A stretch of DNA of 64,000 bases from Chloroflexota bacterium (GTDB lineage: Bacteria; Chloroflexota; Dehalococcoidia; Lucifugimonadales; UBA3495): NCBI GenBank assembly GCA_022573285.1, contig JACZUF010000002.1:1-64000 (forward strand), in the 5' to 3' direction. This document shows, one piece after another, positions 27,252 through 35,918 of the stretch. Position numbers and translations under genes: made by a program. Below the pieces are notes generated by a model. That model saw nothing but the letters and a program-made list of their open reading frames with translations. It was not told the origin of the DNA and did no database searches. Positions within the stretch are counted from its first letter, which is position 1. Each line of letters starts with the position of its first letter.

Positions 27252-28898
27252 ATGAAGACGATTGAAGCCATAACCGAGATTCTCAAGCGGGAGGGTGTCA
27301 AGTACCTTCCCTGCTTTCCCACTACCCCGGTGATCGAAGCCGCCGCCGAGGGCGGTATCCGGCCCATCGTCTGCCGCCAAGAGCGGGTCGGCGTGGGCAT
27401 CGCCGACGGCATCAGCCGCGTCAGCAACGGCGATCAGATGGGCGTGTTCGCCATGCAGTACGGGCCGGGGGCCGAGAACGCCTACGCCGGGATTGCCACC
27501 GCCTACTCCGACTCGGTGCCGTTGCTGCTCCTGCCCTTGGGCCATCCCAGGTCGCGGGCCGGCATATCGCCCCACTTCAGCGGCCTCAAGAGCTACGAAG
27601 ACGTCACCAAGGGCATCGAGCAGGTGAACACCCCGGACCGCACATCGGAGATAATGCGCCGCGCCTTCGCCGGCCTGCGCCAGGGCCGCCCCGGCCCGAT
27701 GGCGGTCGAGATTCCCGCCGACATCGCCCTGGAAGAAGTGAGCGAAGAGTCCTTCTACTACGTGCCCAGCCGGCCCATTGCCAGCCAGGGCAACCCCAGC
27801 GACGTCGAAGCGGCCGCCAAGGCCCTGTGCGCCGCCCATTACCCGGTGATAATGGCCGGTCAGGGCGTGTTGTACGGCAAGGCCTCCGGCGATCTGCTGG
27901 AACTGGCGGAACTGCTCCAAGTCCCCGTCTGCAGCACCCTGCTGGGCAAGAGCGCCTTCCCGGAGGTCCATCCCCTGGCCCTGGGCAGCACCGGCCCCAC
28001 CTTATCGGGACACGCCTACCACTTCGTGCGCCGGGCCGACCTCATGTTCGGCGTGGGCACTAGCTTCACCAAACACGGCATGTGCATGAACATTCCCCCA
28101 GGCAAGACCATGGTCCAGGCCACCAACGATGCGTCCGACATCAACAAGGACTACAACATAGACTTCCCCATCGTCGGCGACGCCAAGCTGGTCCTGCGCC
28201 AGATGATCGAGGCCTGCCGGGCGATCGTCGGCGACAGCCGGAAGGACGACCAGTCCACCGCCAAAGAGTTGCAGTCGGAACGGGAAGGCTGGCTGTCCCA
28301 GTGGCGCGCCAAGCTCTCCGACAGTTCAACCCCGATGACCCCCTACCGGGTGATCTGGGACTTCATGCACACCATCCCGCCGGAAGACGCCATCGTGACC
28401 CACGACTCGGGCAGTCCCAGGGACCAGCTAACCCCGTTCTACCGGTCAAACGGCCCCCGGACATACCTGGGCTGGGGCAAGTCCCACGGGCTGGGCACGG
28501 GCCTGGGCCTGACCATCGGCGCCAAGTTGGCCGCGCCGGAGAAGGTCTGCGTCAACTTCATGGGCGACGCCGCCTTCGGCATGGTGGGACTGGACTTCGA
28601 GACCGCCGTCCGCAGCGGCATCCCCATCATCACCGTGGTGTTGAACAACTCCACCATGGCCATCGAGACCCAGTCGATGACCGACTCCCACCGGCTCTAC
28701 GGGACCAGAGACCTGGGCGGCAACTACGCCGACCTGGGCAAGGCCATGGGTGGCTACGCCGAGCGCATCGAAGACCCCAGCCAGATCAGCGCCGCCTTCA
28801 CCAGGGCTCGAAAGGTCACCGAGGAAGATGGCAAGGCCGTTCTGCTGGAGTTCATAACCAACGAGGAGACTGAATTCTCCCACCGGCGGGCTTTCTAG
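27252..28898 (+). CDS. Thiamine-diphosphate-dependent enzyme, acetolactate-synthase-like
   Basis: At 548 residues it has the three-domain layout of POX/ALS-type ThDP enzymes: Pyr domain with the cofactor-activating glutamate in CRQERVGVGIADG, a central domain, and PP domain with FMGDAAFGMVGLDFE and the later NN that bind Mg-diphosphate. An ORF stays open from 27117, but AGGAGG about ten bases before the ATG at 27252 fixes the start. Family activities include decarboxylation or carboligation of 2-oxo acids. The next genes encode an EthD-like protein, an acyl-CoA dehydrogenase and CoA-transferases. Confidence 0.88.
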   Translation: MKTIEAITEILKREGVKYLPCFPTTPVIEAAAEGGIRPIVCRQERVGVGIADGISRVSNGDQMGVFAMQYGPGAENAYAGIATAYSDSVPLLLLPLGHPRSRAGISPHFSGLKSYEDVTKGIEQVNTPDRTSEIMRRAFAGLRQGRPGPMAVEIPADIALEEVSEESFYYVPSRPIASQGNPSDVEAAAKALCAAHYPVIMAGQGVLYGKASGDLLELAELLQVPVCSTLLGKSAFPEVHPLALGSTGPTLSGHAYHFVRRADLMFGVGTSFTKHGMCMNIPPGKTMVQATNDASDINKDYNIDFPIVGDAKLVLRQMIEACRAIVGDSRKDDQSTAKELQSEREGWLSQWRAKLSDSSTPMTPYRVIWDFMHTIPPEDAIVTHDSGSPRDQLTPFYRSNGPRTYLGWGKSHGLGTGLGLTIGAKLAAPEKVCVNFMGDAAFGMVGLDFETAVRSGIPIITVVLNNSTMAIETQSMTDSHRLYGTRDLGGNYADLGKAMGGYAERIEDPSQISAAFTRARKVTEEDGKAVLLEFITNEETEFSHRRAF

Positions 28899-28987
28899 GC
28901 CCTCGGGCCGTTCCCGTTTGACGATCAACCACAGGCAAGTACCGGTTAACAATCTAGAAGCCCGATTTAGACATTTAGGAGGTTGCC

Positions 28988-29350
28988 ATGGCCCCGAGAT
29001 CCAAGTACCTCTTCATTGCGAGCATGGACGTCGATCCGGCCAAGGAGGCGCTGTTCCACGAGGTCTACAACACCGAGCATTGCCCGGAGTTGGGCAAGAT
29101 CGCCGGAGTGGGCGCCATCACCCGGTTCGAGGCCCAGGCCTTTCAGGTCCTCATCGGAGGGGAGACCCAGACCGTCTCGCCGGAGGGCCAGCCCCGTTTT
29201 CACGCCATGTACGAGATCGAGAGCCCGGAGGTTCTCAGCTCCGCCGCATGGGGCGAGGCTGTGGAACTGGGCCGCTGGCCGGAGCAGGTCCGGCCCTATA
29301 CCACCAACCGGCGGCACACCCTGCTGCGGCTGACCTACCCCGAGCAGTAG
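28988..29350 (+). CDS. Small EthD/ABM-like dimeric alpha-beta barrel protein
   Basis: This 120-residue cytosolic protein has a ferredoxin-like beta-alpha-beta pattern (KYLFIASMDVDP, then HEVYNTEHCPELGKIAGVG). The NTEH-x-P motif is characteristic of EthD and related dimeric barrels, in which the His often binds substrate or heme. A strong TAGGAGG stands five bases before the ATG. It sits between the ThDP enzyme and the acyl-CoA dehydrogenase genes with short gaps, suggesting an accessory role in that pathway. No enzyme activity can be assigned. Confidence 0.75.
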   Translation: MAPRSKYLFIASMDVDPAKEALFHEVYNTEHCPELGKIAGVGAITRFEAQAFQVLIGGETQTVSPEGQPRFHAMYEIESPEVLSSAAWGEAVELGRWPEQVRPYTTNRRHTLLRLTYPEQ

Positions 29351-29377
29351 GCCGCACCGGATTCAACTAGGAGATAT

Positions 29378-30550
29378 ATGGACTTGGGTCTTAACAAAGG
29401 CCAACTTGAGTTGGTAAACACGGCGGAGCGCGTCGCACGGGAATGCCTGGCGCCCCGCGCTCACGAGGTGGACGCCAGCGCCACCAATCCCGAGGAGAGC
29501 TGGCAAGACGTCTGGCGGAACGGCCTGCTGACCATCGGCGTGCCGGAGCAGTACGGCGGCCACGGACTGGACATGCTCACCTATGTGATGGTGATCGAGA
29601 AACTGGCCGGCGGCTGCACCAACACGGGCATGACCGTCCACATGCACTCCACGGTAATGCGGTTCATCGAGGCCCTGGCCACCAGCGAACAGAAGTCCGC
29701 CTACTACCCGGAGGTGGTCGAAGAGGGCAAGCTCTTCGGAAGCTGGGGCAGCGAACCGGAGACCCGGGGCGGCACGGCCTTGCGCTACACCATCATCACG
29801 CCGGAGGGCGAAGGATACGTCATCGACGGCGTGAAGCACTTCTGCACGATGTCGGGCGGGGCGCACCGATACATGATCCACTGCAACGCCCAGAACACGA
29901 CGGACCCTCTGGGCTCGCAGCAATTGGCGTTGATCCCCCACGACATCGCCGGCCTTTCCCAACTGGACGAATGGGATACCCTGGGCATGCGGGGCACCGT
30001 CAGCCCCAGCATGAAGCTGGACCACTGCGTGGTGCCAAAAGACGCGGTGCTGGGCGAACCGGGGCAGAGCGCCAAGACCGGAGTGACCCAGGGGTTCAGC
30101 TTGGGATTCGCCGCGGTGTACGTCGGCGCGGCCCAGGCCGCCTTGGACTTCACCAAGGAATTCTGCCTGAACCAGACATTCGCCCCCGACCCCGGAAGGG
30201 TGGCCGACGGCCTGGTGGTGCAGCGCACCATCGCCGAGATGTCCATGGCCATGTGCAGCGCCCGGCAGGCCCTGTACGACTCCGCAGGCCGGTGGGCGAA
30301 CAAGAAGCCCAACGAAAGGGCCGTGATGGCCGCCAGGGCCAAGTACCTGGCCACCGTTGCCTCCCTGGAAGTGACTTCCAAAGCCATCCAGATCACCGGC
30401 GGGCGGAGCGCTCACAAACGGATGCCCCTGGAGCGCATCTTCCGGGACATCCGCACATCGACGCTGATGCCGCCCAACTTGGACCGCTGCCTGGAGTTGG
30501 TCGGCCGGGCTGAATTCGACCTGGACACCCCGCTCAACCGGGACGTTTAG
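29378..30550 (+). CDS. Acyl-CoA dehydrogenase family flavoprotein
   Basis: This 390-residue FAD protein has the ACAD N-terminal helical domain (VPEQYGGHGLDMLTYVMVIE), middle strand region (GSWGSEPETRGG, GVKHFCTMSGGAHRY, WDTLGMRGT) and C-terminal helices (QITGGRSAHKRMPLERIFRD). Where classic acyl-CoA dehydrogenases carry the catalytic YEGT glutamate after RD-x-R, this reads RDIRTSTLMPPNLDRCLE, so the usual base is absent. It may use another base or be a flavin monooxygenase-like member. It lies 27 bp after the EthD-like gene. Confidence 0.87.
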   Translation: MDLGLNKGQLELVNTAERVARECLAPRAHEVDASATNPEESWQDVWRNGLLTIGVPEQYGGHGLDMLTYVMVIEKLAGGCTNTGMTVHMHSTVMRFIEALATSEQKSAYYPEVVEEGKLFGSWGSEPETRGGTALRYTIITPEGEGYVIDGVKHFCTMSGGAHRYMIHCNAQNTTDPLGSQQLALIPHDIAGLSQLDEWDTLGMRGTVSPSMKLDHCVVPKDAVLGEPGQSAKTGVTQGFSLGFAAVYVGAAQAALDFTKEFCLNQTFAPDPGRVADGLVVQRTIAEMSMAMCSARQALYDSAGRWANKKPNERAVMAARAKYLATVASLEVTSKAIQITGGRSAHKRMPLERIFRDIRTSTLMPPNLDRCLELVGRAEFDLDTPLNRDV

Positions 30551-30576
30551 CGCCTAAATGTAATCGGTGGCATGGC

Positions 30577-30614
30577 GTAGGGGCACGGTCCCGATGGAAT
30601 CGGGATGCCCCTAC
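30577..30614. repeat. Dispersed hairpin repeat (GTAGGGGCA family)
   Basis: GTAGGGGCA and TGCCCCTAC, plus an inner TCCCGAT/ATCGGGA pair, form a 38-base hairpin in the gap between two plus-strand genes. A related perfect palindrome is at 58441-58469. There is no T-run, so it is probably not a terminator by itself. Confidence 0.7.
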
Positions 30615-30657
30615 GGTGTTTAAGAACAAGTCGCCACTACAATTGCGGAGCAATCCT

Positions 30658-31857
30658 TTGAACGAACGCGCCCTGGACGGGGTGAAGGTCTTAGACCTCA
30701 CCCACCACATAGCCGGACCCTACTGCACCAAGCTGCTGGCCGATTTCGGCGCCGAGGTGGTCAAGGTCGAGCGGCCCGGCGGCGACCCGGCCCGGCGGAT
30801 GGCCCCCTTTCACCACGACGATGCCGACCCGGAAAAGAGCCTGGTCTTCGCCTACCTGAACACCAATAAGCAGAGCGTGACCCTAAACCTCAAATCCGGG
30901 AAGGGTATCCAGGTACTGAAGTCGCTGGTCGAAGAATCCGACGTCTTGGTGGAGAACTTCGCTCCCAGGGTCATGCCTTCCCTGGGGCTGGACTTCGAGA
31001 CCCTTCAACAGATCAATCCCAGCCTGGTCATGACGTCGATCTCCAACTTCGGGCAGACCGGGCCCTACCGGGACTACAAGGCCGCCGACATCGTCGAATA
31101 CGCCTTGGGGGGGCTCATGTATATCTTCGGGGCCTACGACCGGGAGCCCCTGAAGCACGCCTTCAATCAGGCCCAGTTCAAGGCCGGTACCGACGCCGCC
31201 TCGGCCACCCTGATGGCCATGTACCACCAGCGGCTCACCGGCGAGGGGCAGCGGGTGGACGTTTCGGTCCAGGAGGCGGTGGCCACCGGCCTTAGAGATG
31301 TGGTCAACAACTTCACCTACACCGGGGCGGTCCGCCGCCGTCAACCCAACCACAGCGGCGACCTCCTCCGCATGCGGGCCAGCGCCGACGGCCACCTCTT
31401 GCCCAATCCGGGTATCGGCGCCGGGCTGGACTGGAACATCGTGGTGGACTTCCTGGGCCTCCCGGAATTGGACGACGAGAGGTTCAGCACCCCCTCGGCC
31501 CGGCTGGTCAACGCCGAAGAACTGGGCCGGATACTGGACGAGTATTTCATCAAGCAGAACAAGTACGAAATGTTCTACGCCTCCCACGAGAAGCGGTTCA
31601 TCTTCGGCGTGGTCCAGTCTCCCGAAGAGGTCATGGCCGACCCGCAATTCGAGGCCAGGAACTACTTCGTCGATATCGGCCACCCGGCGCTGGGAACCCT
31701 CAAGTACCCCGGCGCTCCCTTCGAGATGAGCGGCACCCCGTGGGAGGCCCGCAGCCCGGCCCCAACCCTGGGCCAGCACAACCAGGAAGTCATCGGCCAA
31801 CGGCTGGGCCACACCAACGAACAACTGGCCCAGATGCGGGCCATGCAGATAATTTAA
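30658..31857 (+). CDS. CaiB/BaiF class III CoA-transferase, catalytic Asp replaced by Gln
   Basis: This 399-residue family III CoA-transferase fold has LDGVKVLDLTHHIAGPYCTKLL at the start, ADFGAEVVKVERPGGD, the NTNKQSVTLNLKSGKG segment, and TSISNFGQTGPYRDYKAAD. The TTG at 30658 has GGAG seven bases upstream; the GTG at 30616 lies in a repeat and is unlikely. Aligning from the conserved TG-x-GQ motif, the position of the catalytic aspartate is Gln173 (in AQFKAG). It is followed by a paralog that keeps the Asp, suggesting a heteromer with one active subunit. Confidence 0.9.
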   Translation: MNERALDGVKVLDLTHHIAGPYCTKLLADFGAEVVKVERPGGDPARRMAPFHHDDADPEKSLVFAYLNTNKQSVTLNLKSGKGIQVLKSLVEESDVLVENFAPRVMPSLGLDFETLQQINPSLVMTSISNFGQTGPYRDYKAADIVEYALGGLMYIFGAYDREPLKHAFNQAQFKAGTDAASATLMAMYHQRLTGEGQRVDVSVQEAVATGLRDVVNNFTYTGAVRRRQPNHSGDLLRMRASADGHLLPNPGIGAGLDWNIVVDFLGLPELDDERFSTPSARLVNAEELGRILDEYFIKQNKYEMFYASHEKRFIFGVVQSPEEVMADPQFEARNYFVDIGHPALGTLKYPGAPFEMSGTPWEARSPAPTLGQHNQEVIGQRLGHTNEQLAQMRAMQII

Positions 31858-31892
31858 TGCCAGTGAATTTAATAATGGAGAGTCAATAGAGC

Positions 31893-33239
31893 ATGTCCGC
31901 CCCACTGGAAGGCGTCCGGATCATCGAGATGGGCCAGCTCATCGCCATCCCCTTTGCCATGAAATTGCTGGCCGACATGGGCGCCCAGGTCATCCGCCTG
32001 GAGTCCACCGGCCGGCTGGAGAGCTACCGCAGCGACTCGGTCTATAAGAACGACATCTCCGGCGAGTTCTGGAACAAGGGCGCCAATTTCTACGAGCAGA
32101 ACCGCAACAAACTGGGCATCACCCTGGACCTGAGCAAACCTGAGGGCCTCCGGATTCTTCGCGAGTTGATCGCCGTTGCCGACGTTTTCTCCGAGAATTT
32201 CACCCCCCGGGTGATCAAGAACTTCGGTCTGGAATACGAGGACCTTCGCAAAATAAAGCCGGACATCATCATGGTGTCGTCCACCGGCTACGGGTTCTAC
32301 GGGCCTTGGGCCAACTTCGGCGCCACCGGCCCGGCCACCGAAGGTGCGGCGGGTCTGGCCTACCAGACCGGCTACCTCGGCGGGCCGCCGGTGATGGCCG
32401 AGATACCCTATACCGACTACACCTCCGGCGAGCACACGGTCTTCGCCGTCATGGCCGCCCTGATGCACCGGTTGCGCACCGGCCAGGGCCAGTTCGTGGA
32501 CATCTCCCAGACCCAGGCCACCAGCGCCACCATCCCCGAAGTATTGATGGACTACTCGGCCAACGGCCGCACCGTGCCGCGCATGGGCAACCAGGACACC
32601 TCCATGTCGCCCCACGGCTGCTACCCCTGCCGGGGGGACGACCGTTGGATCACCATCGCCGTCGCCACCGATGACGAGTGGCAAGCCGTCTGCCGGGTGT
32701 TGGGACAGGAAGGATGGGCCGCCGACCCCAGGTTCGAAGACTCGCTAAGCCGGTGGAAGAACCGGGACGAATTGGACGCCCTGATCGGGCCGGTGACCAG
32801 CCCCTGGGACGCCCACGATCTGATGCACGCCTTGCAGCAAGAAGGAGTGGCCGCCGGAGCGGTCCTGGACAGCAAGGACCTGCTCTTCGACCCCCACCTG
32901 AATGAGCGGGGCTTCTACGAGGTCGTCGCCCACCACGACAGCACGGGCATCCCGCCGTTGCCCTACGCCGGCCGCCCCTGGAAGCTGTCAAAAACGCCGG
33001 CGGTCAAGGGCAAGGCGGCCCCGCTGATGGGAGAGCACAACTCGATGGTCCTCTCCGAACTGTTGGGCAAGACCGCCGAGGAACTGGCGGCCCTGGAAGA
33101 GGCGGGCATCATCGGCTACGGCCCCACCAACCCGCGGCCGGTCCAGCGCCCGTCACTGGACGAACAGGTGCGCCAAGGCCGGATGCAACGCTACGAGACC
33201 GACTTCGAGGAGCAGGTCAGAAGGGCGTTTCCGGGGTAG
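31893..33239 (+). CDS. CaiB/BaiF class III CoA-transferase with catalytic Asp
   Basis: This is a 448-residue paralog of the preceding gene, 35 bp downstream. The catalytic aspartate is Asp175 in PYTDYTSGEHTVFAVMAAL, matching the GDSNTG site of formyl-CoA transferase. Other family stretches: EGVRIIEMGQLIAIPF, NKLGITLDLSKPEG, SSTGYGFYGPW and the C-terminal LGKTAEELAALEEAGII. It carries about 40 extra C-terminal residues rich in charge. The enzyme would move CoA between carboxylates; donor and acceptor are unknown. Confidence 0.92.
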   Translation: MSAPLEGVRIIEMGQLIAIPFAMKLLADMGAQVIRLESTGRLESYRSDSVYKNDISGEFWNKGANFYEQNRNKLGITLDLSKPEGLRILRELIAVADVFSENFTPRVIKNFGLEYEDLRKIKPDIIMVSSTGYGFYGPWANFGATGPATEGAAGLAYQTGYLGGPPVMAEIPYTDYTSGEHTVFAVMAALMHRLRTGQGQFVDISQTQATSATIPEVLMDYSANGRTVPRMGNQDTSMSPHGCYPCRGDDRWITIAVATDDEWQAVCRVLGQEGWAADPRFEDSLSRWKNRDELDALIGPVTSPWDAHDLMHALQQEGVAAGAVLDSKDLLFDPHLNERGFYEVVAHHDSTGIPPLPYAGRPWKLSKTPAVKGKAAPLMGEHNSMVLSELLGKTAEELAALEEAGIIGYGPTNPRPVQRPSLDEQVRQGRMQRYETDFEEQVRRAFPG

Positions 33240-33277
33240 CGGCCAGACGTCAGCTATCAGCTATCTAGCGTAATCGC

Positions 33278-33325
33278 AAAAATCCCCGAGGAGCCCCCTT
33301 TCGTAAAGGGGGTTGGGGGATTTCC
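33278..33325. repeat. REP-like hairpin (AAATCCCC...GGGGATTT family)
   Basis: AAAATCCCC, GAGGAGCCCCCTTTCG and TAAAGGGGGTTGGGGGATTT form a hairpin. Copies occur at 49453-49498 and 50704-50780, split by an insertion sequence at 46595-46623/48656-48671, and within a coding region at 52407-52463. The gene-free stretch 33240-33492 also contains GCTGACGGCTGAAAGCTG-type minirepeats and a fragment of the 78-bp repeat. Confidence 0.82.
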
Positions 33326-33492
33326 GTATCTCCACCGCAGACCGGCGCACGCCCAGCGAAGACAGGATTCATTGCCCGGCCAAATACATTCGTGAGAGCA
33401 ACGAGATTCTTCGGCTGACGCCTCAGAATGACAACAATGGGCCAAAGAGCAAGCTGACGGCTGAAAGCTGACCGCTGTTAGCTGACGGCTTC

Positions 33493-34086
33493 CTAAAGCC
33501 CCCGCTTGGCCTCGTAGGCCGATATTTCGTTCTCCATGCGGAGGGTGAGGCCGATGTCGTCCAGGCCGTTTACCAAGGCGTCTTTGCGGGCGGCGTCGAT
33601 CTCGAAGGAGATGGAGATCTCCTCGCTCTCGTCCCAGACTCTTTGGCTCACCAGGTCAATGTTGAGCTGCACGCCGGGGTCGGACTCGGCCTTGTCCATG
33701 ATCTTCCGCACCTGTTCTTCGGGCAGTATCAGGGGCAGCACGCCGTTCTTGAAGCAGTTGTTGTAGAAAATGTCGGCGAAACTGGTGGAGATGATGCATT
33801 TGATCCCGTAGTCCCGGAGCGCCCAGGGGGCATGTTCCCGGGACGAGCCGCAGCCGAAGTTGGGGCCGGCCACCAGGACATGGGCGTTCTGGTACGCGGG
33901 TTTGTTCAACACGAAATCGGGGTTGGGGCTGCCGTCGGAGTTGTACCGCCACGAGGAGAACAGGGCGTCCTCGAAGCCGCTGCGTTCGATGCTCTTCAGA
34001 AACACCGCCGGGATGATCTGGTCGGTGTCGATGTTAACGCGGTCTATGGGGGCGACCACGCCGGTTAGTTTCGTGAAGGGGTCCAT
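33493..34086 (-). CDS. leuD: 3-isopropylmalate dehydratase small subunit LeuD
   Basis: LeuD is the swivel-domain partner of LeuC in leucine synthesis (2- to 3-isopropylmalate). The 197-residue sequence shows IDTDQIIPAVFLK at 19-31, GPNFGCGSSREHAPWAL (the substrate-specificity loop) and SFADIFYNNCFKNGVLP. AGGAG lies seven bases before the ATG. It begins 37 bp after the leuC stop. Confidence 0.96.
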   Translation of the reverse strand: MDPFTKLTGVVAPIDRVNIDTDQIIPAVFLKSIERSGFEDALFSSWRYNSDGSPNPDFVLNKPAYQNAHVLVAGPNFGCGSSREHAPWALRDYGIKCIISTSFADIFYNNCFKNGVLPLILPEEQVRKIMDKAESDPGVQLNIDLVSQRVWDESEEISISFEIDAARKDALVNGLDDIGLTLRMENEISAYEAKRGL

Positions 34087-34123
34087 GGTGTATCTCCTGG
34101 CCTGGCCCTGGTTTAAAGGGCGC

Positions 34124-35524
34124 CTAAAGGTCTCTCACGTCGACAAAGTGGCCGGCGATGGCCGCCGCCGCCGCCATGGCGGGGCTGACCAGGTGAGTTC
34201 GGCCTCCCTTGCCCTGCCGCCCTTCAAAGTTGCGGTTGGAGGTGGAAGCGCAGCGCTGTCCCGGCGAGAGGATGTCAGGGTTCATTCCCAGACACATGGA
34301 GCATCCGGCCACCCGCCAGTCCAAGCCCGCTTCCACGAATATCTTGTCCAGGCCTTCTTCCTCGGCCTCCTTCTTGATCTTGGCCGAGCCGGGGACCACC
34401 ATGGCGTAAACGTCGTCGTGGACCTTCTTGCCCTTGACCACCTCGGCGGCGGCCCGCAGGTCTTCCAACCGGGCGTTGGTGCAGGCGCCGAGAAAGATGC
34501 GGTCGATCTTGATGTCTTTGATGGCGGTGCCGGGCTTCAGGCCCATGTACTCCAGGGCCCGGACGGTGGCCTCCCGCTCGGCCTCGTCCTCCATGTCGGC
34601 CGGGTCGGGAACCCGGCCGGAGATGGGTACGACCATGCCGGGATTGGTGCCCCAGGTCACGTGGGGCTCCAATTCGGATGCGTCGATCTCCACCAGCTTG
34701 TCATACTTGGCGCCGGTGTCGGTTGCCAGGGCCTTCCAACGCCCCACCGCCGCGTCGAACTCTGCGCCTTGGGGCGCGAACTGGCGGCCGCGCAGGTATT
34801 CGAAAGTGGTCTCGTCGGGGGCAATCATTCCGGCCCGGGCCCCGGCTTCGATGCTCATATTGCAGACCGTCATCCGGCCGTCCATGGACAGAGAGCGGAT
34901 GGCCTCTCCGGTGTATTCGATGACGTGGCCCACGCCGCCGTTGACGCCGATGCGGCCGATGATCGCCAGGATGATGTCTTTGGCGGTGACGCCGTTGGGC
35001 AATCGTCCGTTGACCCGGACCTCCATGGTGTCGGGCTTGAACGAACGCAGGGTCTGGGTCGCCAGCACGTGCTCGACCTCCGAGGTGCCGATGCCGATGG
35101 CGAAGGCGCCCAGGGCGCCGTGGGTGGAGGTATGACTGTCTCCGCAGACGATGGTCTTGCCGGGCTGGGTGTAGCCCAGGTCCGGCCCGATTATGTGGAC
35201 TATGCCCTGCAGGGGACTGAACCGGTCGTACAGCGTGACGCCGAACTCGGCGCAGTTGCGGTCCAGGGCGTCCAGCTGTTTCTTGGATATCTCGTCGGTA
35301 ACCGGCAGTGACAGGTCCCAGGTGGGCGTGTTGTGGTCGGCGGTGGCGATGGTCAGGTCGAGCCGCCGCACCTTCCGTCCGGCGTCCCTGAGGCCGTCGA
35401 AGGCCTGCGCGGAGGTAACTTCGTGGACCAGGTGCAGGTCGATGTAGACCACCGCGGGCTCGCCCGGCTCCTCGACCACCACGTGGTCGTCCCAGATTTT
35501 CTCGAACATGGTCTTGGGAGGCAT
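34124..35524 (-). CDS. leuC: 3-isopropylmalate dehydratase large subunit LeuC
   Basis: LeuC is the aconitase-fold catalytic subunit with a [4Fe-4S] cluster held by three cysteines: one in [10 protein letters not shown] and two in [32 protein letters not shown] and [20 protein letters not shown] are also diagnostic. At 466 residues it is the standard bacterial length. It heads a leuCD operon. No leader peptide rich in leucine codons or T-box was seen upstream. Confidence 0.96.
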   Translation of the reverse strand: MPPKTMFEKIWDDHVVVEEPGEPAVVYIDLHLVHEVTSAQAFDGLRDAGRKVRRLDLTIATADHNTPTWDLSLPVTDEISKKQLDALDRNCAEFGVTLYDRFSPLQGIVHIIGPDLGYTQPGKTIVCGDSHTSTHGALGAFAIGIGTSEVEHVLATQTLRSFKPDTMEVRVNGRLPNGVTAKDIILAIIGRIGVNGGVGHVIEYTGEAIRSLSMDGRMTVCNMSIEAGARAGMIAPDETTFEYLRGRQFAPQGAEFDAAVGRWKALATDTGAKYDKLVEIDASELEPHVTWGTNPGMVVPISGRVPDPADMEDEAEREATVRALEYMGLKPGTAIKDIKIDRIFLGACTNARLEDLRAAAEVVKGKKVHDDVYAMVVPGSAKIKKEAEEEGLDKIFVEAGLDWRVAGCSMCLGMNPDILSPGQRCASTSNRNFEGRQGKGGRTHLVSPAMAAAAAIAGHFVDVRDL

Positions 35525-35918
35525 TTGGGTCTTCCTTGGTGAAATAAGATTCCGGTGCCGGACCTAGCCGGGACTCCGGGAAAATAACGTTGAGAGTCTG
35601 TCTCCCCCGGTCTTTCTAAGACCGCCCTCAAACGCCCTTCCCACGCCTAAACGGGGTGACAAAACCGGCCCGTATTATAGCACCAAGCGGGGCGTCCGCC
35701 ATGCCCGTTCCAGCCTGCACCGGCACCCTCGCTGCAGGTAGAGGCGGCGGCGGCTTAAATGGTACACTGGCCCTACGCCTGGCCAACGGAACTAACGAGC
35801 GGCCCAACACCGCCGAATTCGGCTGCGGTGGGGTCTCTCAATACCGGCTTTCACATCGTTTTTTTGCCCCTTTCCGTGAGCGTCGGCCATCGCTTAAAGT
35901 CTACGGAGGAACAATTCA
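35525..35918. other. Gene-free divergent region between leuC and the aminopeptidase gene
   Basis: The 394 bp hold no convincing ORF. On the minus strand a perfect TATAAT (35674-35679) could serve leuC but lacks a matching -35. On the plus strand CGGAGG just before 35919 is the aminopeptidase ribosome site. No known repeat or RNA motif was recognised. Confidence 0.5.

Noticed and set aside
33240-33492. Possible CRISPR-like minirepeats
   Set aside because: GCTGACGGCTGAAAGCTG-type repeats are irregular, short and without spacers; there are no cas genes in the window.
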